A stretch of 64,000 nucleotides of DNA from Saxibacter everestensis (GTDB lineage Bacteria; Actinomycetota; Actinomycetes; Actinomycetales; Brevibacteriaceae): the NCBI RefSeq assembly GCF_025787225.1, contig NZ_CP090958.1, positions 3,458,550 through 3,522,549 of the forward strand. Reading direction: 5' to 3'. The position numbers and the translations under genes are program-made. Position 1 is the first letter of the stretch. Every line of letters starts with the position of its first letter. The notes beneath the pieces are model-generated. The model was not told where the DNA came from. It searched no databases and was given only the letters and a program-made list of their open reading frames with translations. This document shows, one piece after another, positions 42,711-51,423 of the stretch.

Positions 42711-44369
42711 ATGAAGACCTATCAGGCTGTTCTCGAGTATCTCGAATCTACCGGCGTCAGGCATTTCGCCGGAATGGTGGGTTCGACGAGCGCCCCGTAC
42801 GTGGTCGGCGTGGCCGCGAGCAGCCAAGCCCGCTACATACCGGTCCGTCATGAACAGGTGGCTGCCGCCATCATCGACGCGACGGGCCGGCTCGACCGGA
42901 AGCCCGGCTGCCTGCTTGTCCACGGCGCGTCAGGGGCCCTCGCAGCAAGTTTGGGGATCGCCGCTGCGGCCCGGGACTCCGTTCCCATGCTGGTACTGAG
43001 CGCGACTCAGGAGCGGATCGCCATGGAACGCTCCTACTGGCAGACCCAGGACGTGCTGCGTCCAATGAGCGCCTTTGTGAAATGGCAGACGAGGGTCGAG
43101 CGTCCGGACCACGCCGTAGCTGCCGTGCGCACAGCCCTGCGGGCCGCGGTCTCCGGCAAGCCCGGAGTGGCGCAGGTTGACCTCCCCATCGACGTGTCGA
43201 CCGCGGAGTTCGACGGGGAGCCAATCATGGAAAAACCCGAACGCGACGCCTATCGGGTTTGGCCGGATCCGACGGCTGTGGTCGAAGCAGCCAGTCTCGT
43301 GGGCAAGGCTCGACGCCTCGTCATCCTTGTCGGCGGGGGCGCGGTGGCGGCCGGCGCAGCAGACGCAATCACCACGCTTGCCGAAAAGCTGCACGCCCCG
43401 GTCGTCAACACGCCGACCTCACGCGGCGTGATAGCGGAGGATCATGAACTCTCCTTCGGCCCATCGGGCATCCTCGGCTACGCTCCTGCGGATCGGGTTG
43501 TTTCGGAGGCGGATACCGTCCTCGCCATTGGTTCGCGGATCTCCGATCTGCAGACGGCGCGCGGCACCCTCCTAGCGTCGGAGGCGGTGGTCATTCAGGT
43601 CGACATCGAGCCGACGTCCCTGGCCAAGGAGCGGCCAATCACCTTGGAGATCGTGTCGGACGCTGGAACTTTCACCCACCAGCTCCTTCAGCAACCCGGG
43701 ATAGCCGAGCCGTCCGTTCCGGCATCGCGATACGAGTGGGTAGCGTCGCTCTCCCGAAACCGTCAGGAGTGGTTCGAAGCATGGCTAGCTTCCGACGGCG
43801 GCTCCAGCCTGGTTCAGCCCACCGAGATCATCAATGAACTGATCCGGCAGGCGCCGCGGGACGCCATATTCACTCACGGGGCGGGAGATCACGGCTTTTA
43901 CGGCTACGCAGTGCCGGTTCGTGAACCAGGAACGCATCTGGTCTCGGCGGCGCTCGGCGCTCTGGGCTGCGCGCTTGGCTACGCGATGGGGGCAAAGCTC
44001 GCGCGTCCCGAGCAGACCGTCATCGCGTGCGTGGGCGACGGAGAGTTCATGCTGCAACTCGGGGACCTCGAGACGATGGTGAGGGAGAATCTTCCCGCCG
44101 TTGTCATCGTGTTCAACAATTTCAGTCTCGGCTCGCAGCGCAAGCGTCTCGAGCTTTACGGGGAGCCGTTCGGCGTCGAACACGGCAATCCCGACTTCGC
44201 TCGGCTTGCCGAGCTTTTCGGTGCCGACGGATACCGGATCGACAAGCCGGGGCAGGTTGCGGAAACGCTGGCCGCTGCACTGGATTCCGGCCGTCCGACC
44301 GTGATCGACGTAATTGTCGACCCGGCCGCCCGCCCACCGCGTATCGCAATCAGCCGAGAGGCACATTGA
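42711..44369 (+). CDS. ThDP-dependent enzyme, acetolactate synthase-like
   Basis: A 552-residue enzyme of the ALS/benzoylformate decarboxylase/oxalyl-CoA group. The catalytic Glu48 is in Val-Arg-His-Glu-Gln, and the diphosphate/Mg site is Gly-Asp-Gly-Glu-Phe-Met-Leu-Gln-Leu-Gly-Asp-Leu with the paired Asn-Asn about 27 residues later, near residue 440-470. No regulatory subunit gene is present. A catabolic 2-oxo acid decarboxylase or carboligase is therefore more likely than branched-chain synthesis, and the aldehyde dehydrogenase gene directly after it supports decarboxylation to an aldehyde. Substrate unknown. Confidence 0.87.
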   Translation: MKTYQAVLEYLESTGVRHFAGMVGSTSAPYVVGVAASSQARYIPVRHEQVAAAIIDATGRLDRKPGCLLVHGASGALAASLGIAAAARDSVPMLVLSATQERIAMERSYWQTQDVLRPMSAFVKWQTRVERPDHAVAAVRTALRAAVSGKPGVAQVDLPIDVSTAEFDGEPIMEKPERDAYRVWPDPTAVVEAASLVGKARRLVILVGGGAVAAGAADAITTLAEKLHAPVVNTPTSRGVIAEDHELSFGPSGILGYAPADRVVSEADTVLAIGSRISDLQTARGTLLASEAVVIQVDIEPTSLAKERPITLEIVSDAGTFTHQLLQQPGIAEPSVPASRYEWVASLSRNRQEWFEAWLASDGGSSLVQPTEIINELIRQAPRDAIFTHGAGDHGFYGYAVPVREPGTHLVSAALGALGCALGYAMGAKLARPEQTVIACVGDGEFMLQLGDLETMVRENLPAVVIVFNNFSLGSQRKRLELYGEPFGVEHGNPDFARLAELFGADGYRIDKPGQVAETLAAALDSGRPTVIDVIVDPAARPPRIAISREAH

Positions 44370-44440
44370 GCCCGTAGGCAGTTGTGGCATCGGGCCGGTT
44401 ATGCAGCAGAGCAATGAACTGGATGAGAAGAGGAGTGACG

Positions 44441-45937
44441 ATGAGCGAGCAGACAAGCCGTATGCGGCTGACCGATCCGGATGCGGTGCGGTCCCACGAT
44501 TGGCGCCTGATAGTTGGCGGCGAGCCGAGGCCGGCGATAAGCGGCCGGATGTACGACAACATCAGCCCGGTTACTGAGGACGTCGTCTGCCGGCTGCCCG
44601 ACGGCGGAGAGGAGGACGTGGAAGCGGCGGTGCGGCTGGGGCAGGCCGCCGCCAGGGACTGGGCAAGGCGTGCCCCCAGGGAGCGCGGCGAGATCGTCCG
44701 TGGTCTCGCAACGATCGTGCGGGAGCATAGCGGAGAGCTGGCAGCGCTGGATGCTATCGACGTAGGCAACGCGTACACGCCGATGCTGGGTGACGTCGAG
44801 ATGGGGGCCGATTCCCTTGAGTTCATGGCGGATGCGGCACTGTTTCTCTCCGGTGAGACATACAACGACATGACCTCGCATCTGCATTACACGCGGCGGG
44901 AACCTTTCGGCGTCGTCGCGCGGATCGTCGCCTTCAACCATCCAGTGATGTTCGCCATTCAGAAGATCGCCGCGCCGCTGGTCGCCGGCAACGCAGTGAT
45001 TCTGAAGCCCTCCGACAACAGCGCGCTGTCGGCCCTGAGGATGGGGGAGCTTTTCCAGGACGTCCTGCCGAAGGGTTTACTAAGCGTGCTGGTCGGCAAG
45101 GGCCCGGATCTCCCTCGAGCGATCGTCCGCCACCCAGATGTCAAGAGGATCGGATTCATCGGCAGTGAACTCACCGGACGGGCGATTCAGCGGGATGCCG
45201 CCGACGTAGCCGTCAAGGACATCTCTCTCGAGTTGGGTGGCAAGAACGCGATCATCGTTTGCTCCGACGTGGACATGGCGGCGGCAGCGGAGGGGGTTGT
45301 GAAGGGGATGAACTTCCGTGGCTGGCAGAGCCAGTCCTGCAGCTCGACCAGCCGCCTTTTCGTCCATCAGGACATCGCCGACGAATTGCTGGACGAGGTA
45401 GTTCGTCTGATTGCCGGAATTCGGATCGGCAATCCGCTGGACCCCTCGACGGAGATGGGAACCCTTGCGAGTCAGGCTCAGTTCGACAAGACGCTGCGCT
45501 ACGTGGACATGGCAAGGGAGGACGGCGCAGTACTGGTGACGGGCGGAGGACGGCCTGAGAATGTGGGTGACCGCGGCTATTACGTGTCGCCAACCGTCTT
45601 CGACCAGGTGGATCCCGGAAGCGGGATTGCACGCGAGGAGGTTTTCGGCCCGGTCTTGTCAGCCTTCAGGTGGCAGGACGAGGCAGAAGTGGTGCGGCTC
45701 GCAAACTCGGTGCGTTACGGACTGACCGGAGCGATCTGGAGCAACTCCATTTCACGGGCCCACCTGCTCGCACACGAGCTGGACACCGGGTACATCTGGA
45801 TCAACGACGCCGCCTCGCACTACACGGGCATCCCCTTCGGTGGTTACAAAGGGTCCGGAATTGGGAAAGAGGAGTCAGTCGACGAGCTGATCAGCTACAC
45901 CCAGGTGAAGACCATCAATCTTCGCCTAGCGCCTTAA
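44441..45937 (+). CDS. Aldehyde dehydrogenase
   Basis: A 498-residue NAD(P)-dependent dehydrogenase. Catalytic Cys300 is in Ser-Gln-Ser-Cys-Ser-Ser, and Glu264 in Leu-Glu-Leu-Gly-Gly is the general base. The ATG at 44441 has GAGGAG 6 bases upstream; an in-frame extension of 19 codons is rejected. It follows the ThDP enzyme gene and would oxidise the aldehyde that enzyme makes. Substrate unknown. The region after it up to 46124 contains a promoter. Confidence 0.9.
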   Translation: MSEQTSRMRLTDPDAVRSHDWRLIVGGEPRPAISGRMYDNISPVTEDVVCRLPDGGEEDVEAAVRLGQAAARDWARRAPRERGEIVRGLATIVREHSGELAALDAIDVGNAYTPMLGDVEMGADSLEFMADAALFLSGETYNDMTSHLHYTRREPFGVVARIVAFNHPVMFAIQKIAAPLVAGNAVILKPSDNSALSALRMGELFQDVLPKGLLSVLVGKGPDLPRAIVRHPDVKRIGFIGSELTGRAIQRDAADVAVKDISLELGGKNAIIVCSDVDMAAAAEGVVKGMNFRGWQSQSCSSTSRLFVHQDIADELLDEVVRLIAGIRIGNPLDPSTEMGTLASQAQFDKTLRYVDMAREDGAVLVTGGGRPENVGDRGYYVSPTVFDQVDPGSGIAREEVFGPVLSAFRWQDEAEVVRLANSVRYGLTGAIWSNSISRAHLLAHELDTGYIWINDAASHYTGIPFGGYKGSGIGKEESVDELISYTQVKTINLRLAP

Positions 45938-45986
45938 TCCCAGCCAGGCATAAGACAGAGCTATGAACATTATAGAAACAATCACT

Positions 45987-46015
45987 TTGTCCGATTGATT
46001 CGGCCAACTTAGTAT
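45987..46015 (+). promoter_or_regulatory. Predicted promoter of the second NitT/TauT operon
   Basis: TTGTCC and TAGTAT, separated by 17 bases, fit a vegetative-type promoter, about 110 bases upstream of the ABC ATPase start. Confidence 0.45.
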
Positions 46016-46089
46016 GGATGAATGAGGCAACCGCGCTGAGCTCGCGGGCCGCGGCAAAGGTCGCATTCTTCAAACTCAGCCGGATGGTC

Positions 46090-46105
46090 CTGTCAATGTC
46101 GACAG
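46090..46105. promoter_or_regulatory. Inverted repeat before the second NitT/TauT operon
   Basis: CTGTC-AATGTC-GACAG (5-base arms), also containing the perfect palindrome TGTCGACA (46097-46104), lies between the predicted promoter and the ABC ATPase start. It is a candidate operator. Confidence 0.4.
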
Positions 46106-46124
46106 ATCCAGGAGTGTTTCGCCC

Positions 46125-46907
46125 ATGACCTTGAACAGCCCGAGCTATCAGGTCGTCAACCTCGGTGTCGACTTCATCGTTGGTCGTGAGAAAAAGAGCA
46201 TTCTGAGTGAACTCAATTTCACCGTCGGAAAGGGAGAGTTCCTTTCGATCTGCGGACCATCGGGAACCGGCAAGACGACGCTGTTAAGAGCACTCTGTGG
46301 CCTGGTGGCGACCACGCCCGGCTCGCTCGTCCGCTATGCGGAGGATGAGGTCACCTCGCCACCCGAGGGCGTCGTGCTCGTCTTCCAGAACTACAGCGCT
46401 TCGCTACTCCCATGGCGTTCCGTAGCCAGAAACGTCGCCCTCGGGCTCGAGGGCAAGGTGCCCCGAGCTGAGATGAACGAGCGGATTTCCCGAGCGCTCG
46501 AACTGGTTGGCCTAGCGGGCAGCAAGAAGGACTACCCGTGGCGCCTTTCGGGAGGCATGCAGCAACGGGTTCAGATCGCCCGCGCTCTGGCAGTCCGCCC
46601 CGACGTACTCCTGATGGACGAGCCGTTCGGCGCGCTCGACGCCATGACGAAATCGGCGATGCAGGACGAGCTCCAGCGCCTTCGAGACGCCACAAACGCA
46701 ACGGTGGTCTTCGTCACGCACGACATCGAAGAAGCTGTGTACCTGAGTGACCGGGTCCTCGTGATCAATGGGACGCCAGCGACGATAACTCACGAGATCG
46801 GCGTCGACCTGCCCCGGCCACGCGACCAGATCACCACGAAGGAGTCGGACGAGTATTTGAAGCTGAGGCACAAGGTCCACCAAGCCATTCACGCGGTGGC
46901 GCCATGA
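46125..46907 (+). CDS. ABC transporter ATP-binding protein, NitT/TauT type
   Basis: A 260-residue ATPase. Walker A Gly-Pro-Ser-Gly-Thr-Gly-Lys-Thr-Thr is near residue 44, signature Leu-Ser-Gly-Gly-Met-Gln-Gln-Arg, Walker B Leu-Leu-Met-Asp-Glu-Pro. It overlaps the next permease gene by 4 bases (ATGA). The unit is ATPase, two permeases and a binding protein. AGGAG lies about 10 bases before the ATG. Confidence 0.92.
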   Translation: MTLNSPSYQVVNLGVDFIVGREKKSILSELNFTVGKGEFLSICGPSGTGKTTLLRALCGLVATTPGSLVRYAEDEVTSPPEGVVLVFQNYSASLLPWRSVARNVALGLEGKVPRAEMNERISRALELVGLAGSKKDYPWRLSGGMQQRVQIARALAVRPDVLLMDEPFGALDAMTKSAMQDELQRLRDATNATVVFVTHDIEEAVYLSDRVLVINGTPATITHEIGVDLPRPRDQITTKESDEYLKLRHKVHQAIHAVAP

Positions 46908-47716
46908 GCGTCTCGGTCCGGACATCCCAGTCATGGGTGCGACGCGCGCTCAAAGGCATCAACCTCCCGGGAATGCTCTTCCTGGTCGGGCTCGCTGTGA
47001 CCTGGCAGCTGGTCGTGGCGCTCGGCGTCGTCACGCTGGTCTTCTTTCCGGCGCCGTCCGAGGTAATCAATTCGTGGTTCCAGCTGCTTCTATCCGGTCA
47101 GATGCTCCAGGACATCGGGCACACTCTCACCGCCGCCGGAATCGGCTGGGTCTCTGGCTCCCTGATCGGGCTCGTCGTCGGAGTCTGGCTGGGAATCTCT
47201 GCTGCCAGCTGGAAGTACGGCATGGCCACGATCGATTTCCTTCGTTCGATCCCCGCTATTTGTTTCGTTTCGGTGGCCGCGCTACTGCTGGGATTCTCGT
47301 TGCAGATGGAGTTGGTGGTCGCAATCTATGCTTCGTTGTGGCCAGTGCTGATCAACACAGTAGAGGGCATTCGCCGGGTTGAGGGCCTCTACCTCGACAC
47401 TGCCCGGACTCTTCAGGTCTCCCGGGTCAACACGATCTTCAAGGTCATGCTTCCCGCTGCCGCGGGTTCGATCATCGTGGGTCTGCGATTGGCCCTCGGC
47501 CTCGCGCTCACGCTTGCCGTTGCCGCGGAGATGGTCGGCAATCCGGCGGGCGTCGGTTTCCAGTTGATCATGCAACAGCAGGCGCTTCAGCCGGCGAATA
47601 TGTTCGCCTATATCATCACGATCGGAATCCTCGGTATGATCCTCAACCGATTGTTCATCGTTCTCATCCGATTGGTCCGGCCGGGGATCGTAGCTTCGTT
47701 GCGAGAGGACGCCTGA
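46904..47716 (+). CDS. ABC transporter permease, NitT/TauT type
   Basis: A 270-residue membrane protein with six helices. The coupling-loop region Asp-Thr-Ala-Arg-Thr-Leu-Gln-Val-Ser and Val-Met-Leu-Pro-Ala-Ala-Ala-Gly are family marks. It shares one base with the next permease start (TGATG). Confidence 0.92.
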   Translation: MSVSVRTSQSWVRRALKGINLPGMLFLVGLAVTWQLVVALGVVTLVFFPAPSEVINSWFQLLLSGQMLQDIGHTLTAAGIGWVSGSLIGLVVGVWLGISAASWKYGMATIDFLRSIPAICFVSVAALLLGFSLQMELVVAIYASLWPVLINTVEGIRRVEGLYLDTARTLQVSRVNTIFKVMLPAAAGSIIVGLRLALGLALTLAVAAEMVGNPAGVGFQLIMQQQALQPANMFAYIITIGILGMILNRLFIVLIRLVRPGIVASLREDA

Positions 47717-48573
47717 TGGCCCTCGGGACGGAACGGATCAATCGCGCGGGGACGGATGCCCGTTCCGGGCGCGCCGGACGGGGTGCCGCCAAGCGCGGCT
47801 CCGCCCTCGCTAACGGTTTCGGAGGAAAACGGCCGTCAATCCCGCCGTTGCGCGGTCTCTTGCCCCTCGTCGTCATCCTCGTGCTCTGGCAGTTGTTCGG
47901 GCCGGCGAAGAGCGTCTATGCCCCGCCTCCACTTTCCTGGGTGGAGCAGCTGGTTCGGCTGTGGTCGGACGGGACCTTGCCCGCGGCCCTTCTCGACACG
48001 ATCGCGACTTTCGCCATCTCGGTCACCATCGCCACGGTCCTCGGCACGATACTTGGCGCGCTCGTCGGCCGTTACCGCGTCCTCGACCGGATGTTTGGCC
48101 CGATCTTCGAGTTCTTCCGAGTGCTGCCCCCTGCCGCGATTGTTCCCCTCGCCGTCCTGATCGCGGGTTACAGCCAGGACATGAAGGTCGGGGTGGTGGT
48201 GTTAAGCGCGATCTGGCCGATCCTGCTTCAGGTGCGCGCCACAGCGCGTGGGCTCGACCCGATCCTGTTCGACGTCGCACGAGTACTCCGACTCGATAGG
48301 AAAAGCACGTTCAGAAAAGTCCTCCTGCCATCGATCACTCCGGCGATTCTCCAAGGCTTGCGGCTTGCGACCCCCATCCTCCTCATCATCGTTCTTCTCG
48401 TTGAGATCGTCACGCGGATAAACGGATTGGGGGGACAGATTCAGCAGGCAACTGAGAATTATCAATCGGCGGCGGTATACGGACTGCTCGTCGTTACCGG
48501 AATCCTCGTCCTCGCCATGAACGTCATCGTGGGAGCCCTTGAGAGCTGGTTCCTTCGTTATCGCCCACACTGA
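47716..48573 (+). CDS. ABC transporter permease, NitT/TauT type
   Basis: A 285-residue membrane protein with a basic N-terminus of about 45 residues and then six helices. The coupling-loop region Asp-Val-Ala-Arg-Val-Leu-Arg-Leu-Asp and Val-Leu-Leu-Pro-Ser-Ile-Thr-Pro follow the family pattern. It is the second of two distinct permeases of this transporter. Confidence 0.92.
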   Translation: MALGTERINRAGTDARSGRAGRGAAKRGSALANGFGGKRPSIPPLRGLLPLVVILVLWQLFGPAKSVYAPPPLSWVEQLVRLWSDGTLPAALLDTIATFAISVTIATVLGTILGALVGRYRVLDRMFGPIFEFFRVLPPAAIVPLAVLIAGYSQDMKVGVVVLSAIWPILLQVRATARGLDPILFDVARVLRLDRKSTFRKVLLPSITPAILQGLRLATPILLIIVLLVEIVTRINGLGGQIQQATENYQSAAVYGLLVVTGILVLAMNVIVGALESWFLRYRPH

Positions 48574-48599
48574 GAAATCAAAAGAAACAGAGGCACATC

Positions 48600-49595
48600 A
48601 TGAAGGCAACGACGGAGCCACGCAGATGGATGCGGGGCATCAGGATTGGCGCCGTGGTGACCGTCGCGGCGCTCGCGCTCGCCGCCTGCGGGGGCGGCTC
48701 CGAACCGTCGAGCGGAGGCAGCGGCGAGACGATTCCACTCAGGCTGGTCGAGAACAACACCAACTCCTCGCTAGCAGCTGTTGTCGCCGACAAGAAGGGG
48801 TTCTTTGCAGACAGCGGACTGGACGTGAAAGCCACTGCCGTTGCCGATATTTCCAAGGTTCCCCAGACGCTCGGCAACCAGTTCGATGTCGGCTTCGGCG
48901 TCGAACCGCTGGTAATCCGTGGTTCCGTGCAGGGACTCGACACGGTGGCGATCGCCGGGAACGGCGCATCGAGTGCCGAAGCCCCTTTTATGACACTTAT
49001 GGCGAAAGCCGATTCAGGTATCAAGTCTGCCCAAGACATGGCCGGAAAGGTGCTCGCCGGGCCCACGCTCACCGGAACGCACCATATCGCCACCCTCTAC
49101 TGGCTCAAGAAGGAAGGCGTTGACCCGTCGAGCGTACGTTCCGTCCAGGTAGCCACGCCGGCGATGATCGACCAACTCGAACAGGGTCAGATCGATGTTG
49201 CTGAGCTGCAGGAGCCCTACATCACTGAAGCCAAGAGACGTGGACTCGTTGAAGTGGCCTTCTCATCAGGAGCCGTTGCTCCCACGACGATCGAGTCACT
49301 CTGGATCACAACGCCAGACTGGGCGGACAAGAACGGCGAGGCAATCAAGCGGTTCCGGGCGGCCTTGGAACGGTCGGTGGAGTGGATGAAAGACCCTGCC
49401 AATGAGGATGAGACCAAGCAGATCCTCGCCGAGTTCACGAAGCAGGACCCGAAGCTGGTTGACCAGGCTCCACTCCTCGAATACCGAGTGAAAGTGACAC
49501 CCGAGGACCTTGAGGTATGGGGCACAGCAATGAAAGAAGTGACCGACTTCAACGCTGAAGTCGACTATGACAAGCTGGTGTATCCTTGGCAGTAG
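48600..49595 (+). CDS. ABC substrate-binding lipoprotein, NMT1-like
   Basis: A 331-residue binding protein. The lipobox Leu-Ala-Ala-Cys (Cys near residue 29) follows a basic N-terminus and a hydrophobic signal. The body shows the SsuA/NMT1 pattern, including a Glu-Asn-Asn-Thr-Asn strand and Lys-Lys-Glu-Gly-Val-Asp. It completes the second transporter. Its ligand is unknown; a heteroaromatic acid would suit the operon to the right. Confidence 0.9.
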   Translation: MKATTEPRRWMRGIRIGAVVTVAALALAACGGGSEPSSGGSGETIPLRLVENNTNSSLAAVVADKKGFFADSGLDVKATAVADISKVPQTLGNQFDVGFGVEPLVIRGSVQGLDTVAIAGNGASSAEAPFMTLMAKADSGIKSAQDMAGKVLAGPTLTGTHHIATLYWLKKEGVDPSSVRSVQVATPAMIDQLEQGQIDVAELQEPYITEAKRRGLVEVAFSSGAVAPTTIESLWITTPDWADKNGEAIKRFRAALERSVEWMKDPANEDETKQILAEFTKQDPKLVDQAPLLEYRVKVTPEDLEVWGTAMKEVTDFNAEVDYDKLVYPWQ

Positions 49596-49652
49596 ATCCG
49601 ATCTCAGTGTCTCCGCTGCCCGAGGCGACGAGGATGACGGTGGGTGGAACGC

Positions 49653-50606
49653 TCAGAACCCGGCTCCGCCCGCTGCGTCCTCGGTGGCTGGCGGTTCGGT
49701 CTCCAAGCTTTGCGCAACGTCGACGATGAGCTCCCGCAGCCAGCGATGAGCCGGATCTTCGGTGCGGCGGGGGTGCCAGAAGAGCGTCTGCGTGATCGGC
49801 TGCACGGGGACAGGGGGCTCATACAGCCGGATTCCGGCCACATCCTGAACCTCCTTCGCCAGCCGCTCATGAAGCATCGCGATGAAGCTGGTGCCGTTGA
49901 GCATGAAGGGCGCGATCAGGAAGCTCTCCGTGGTCATCTCGATGCTGCGTGCCACGCCCAGATCATCGAGCTGCTTGTCGATGTTCGACGGGCCGCCATT
50001 GACCCGGTAGGCAATATAGGGCAGCTGTGAGAAGAGTTCCGTGGTGATCCCATTGAGATCTTTTGGATGATTCGCGTCCGCGGCGCAGACGAAACGGTCG
50101 ATGAACAACGTACTGCGTGACATGTCGTCGACGTCCTCCGCGACCTCGAGTGGCAAAACAATGAGGTCGATAGTGTCTTGGCGGAGATGCTCTACGTAGT
50201 CGATCAGCACAGGCTGAACATGGAGCCGGACACCGCTCGCCACCGCCGAAAGGCGCGAGACCACTTGCCGCAGAAGCACAAGAGTGATGTAGTCACTGGC
50301 AGCGATCGTGAATGTGCGTTCGTCGACCAATGGGTCGAAATGCGGCCTCGCGGTAAGAGTCAGGTCGATGTTCTCAAGAATGTTCCTGAGCGGTTCACGC
50401 AGTCCCTCGGCGAACGAGGTGAGGACCAGTTGACGACCGGCCCGGACCAGCAGCGGGTCGTCCAGCAGCTTGCGTAGCCGGGCGAGAGACGAGCTCATCG
50501 CTGGCTGGCTTACCGACATCCTTTTGGCCGCGAGAGTGACGTGACGCTCCCGGAGGAGCGCGTCGAGGGAGACGAGAAGGTTGAGATCAACGCGTCTCAG
50601 ATCCAT
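49653..50606 (-). CDS. LysR-type regulator
   Basis: A 317-residue LysR protein. Its winged helix is in residues about 6-65 (Leu-Val-Ser-Leu-Asp-Ala-Leu-Leu-Arg-Glu, then Val-Ser-Gln-Pro-Ala-Met-Ser-Ser-Ser-Leu-Ala-Arg-Leu-Arg), of the NodD/NahR-like branch. The C-terminal half is the co-inducer domain. Members of this branch activate aromatic-acid catabolic genes. It lies convergent with the ABC operon and just downstream of the ECH/monooxygenase pair, so either could be its target. Confidence 0.9.
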   Translation of the reverse strand: MDLRRVDLNLLVSLDALLRERHVTLAAKRMSVSQPAMSSSLARLRKLLDDPLLVRAGRQLVLTSFAEGLREPLRNILENIDLTLTARPHFDPLVDERTFTIAASDYITLVLLRQVVSRLSAVASGVRLHVQPVLIDYVEHLRQDTIDLIVLPLEVAEDVDDMSRSTLFIDRFVCAADANHPKDLNGITTELFSQLPYIAYRVNGGPSNIDKQLDDLGVARSIEMTTESFLIAPFMLNGTSFIAMLHERLAKEVQDVAGIRLYEPPVPVQPITQTLFWHPRRTEDPAHRWLRELIVDVAQSLETEPPATEDAAGGAGF

Positions 50607-50697
50607 CGAACTCCGCCTTACCGTCTCGAATTCCGCCGGCTACGACATCCAGCGCGGGCAACTCGCGCCGCGTGGACGTGCATTCCTACCCGGAATC

Positions 50698-51423
50698 CTA
50701 GCTGCGAAGCAGGCTCCTGTCGGCCATCTCGACCGCGTACATGGCGATCCCAAGTGCTGGCGCGTCCCGGGGTGGAAGGTTCTCGGTTCGCGCGAGGAAC
50801 TCCTTGACCAGCCGAAGTGTCCGAGGATCGTAGCCGGCGATCTGCTCTGCGATGGCGGCGGCAGTCGCCTCGACGTCGTCATCGGCAACCGCACGGGCGG
50901 CCAGACCGGCCGGTACGGCCTCCCACCCCGATAGCTCGCGGCCGGTGAAGATGAGGTCCCCGAGAAGGTTCCTCGGAAGCACGTAACGGTAGTGGCTCAG
51001 CACGATCGTGGGCGGAATGCCCCGCGGAATCTCTGGGAATGAAAGGCGTGCGTCATCAGCGACGATGACGATGTCGCAACGTCCGGCAAGTGACAGGCCG
51101 GCGCCGACGGCCTGGCCCCGTACGGCGGCAATGGTCACCAACGGCGAGTGCTGCAGTTGTTCGTTCACCTGCTGAACACGGGTGAATTCCGCGGTAATCG
51201 CTTTCGGGGTCTGAGCCGCACCGGGCGCTTGCTCGCGGCCTAGTGAGAAGTCAGGGCCCGCCGCACCCAGTACCAACACCGTCGGGCCATTCGTGTCGTT
51301 CGCCAGCTCGGCAAGTGCCTGTGAGATCTCGTCCAGCGTGGTCGCGTCGAGGCGGTTCCCGCTCTCCGGCCGATTCAGCGTAAGGAAGGCAATGCGTTTG
51401 TCGAGGTCGATGTCTATCGCCAC
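50698..51423 (-). CDS. Enoyl-CoA hydratase/isomerase-family protein
   Basis: A 241-residue crotonase-fold protein. The oxyanion-hole segments are Gly-Pro-Asp-Phe-Ser-Leu-Gly near residue 60 and Gly-Gln-Ala-Val-Gly-Ala-Gly near residue 105. The GTG at 51423 has AAAGGAG 7 bases upstream and overlaps the stop of the monooxygenase gene by 10 bases. The reading frame continues far upstream inside that gene but is only its shadow. It may act on a CoA ester or an unrelated ring or double-bond substrate. Confidence 0.85.
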   Translation of the reverse strand: MAIDIDLDKRIAFLTLNRPESGNRLDATTLDEISQALAELANDTNGPTVLVLGAAGPDFSLGREQAPGAAQTPKAITAEFTRVQQVNEQLQHSPLVTIAAVRGQAVGAGLSLAGRCDIVIVADDARLSFPEIPRGIPPTIVLSHYRYVLPRNLLGDLIFTGRELSGWEAVPAGLAARAVADDDVEATAAAIAEQIAGYDPRTLRLVKEFLARTENLPPRDAPALGIAMYAVEMADRSLLRS

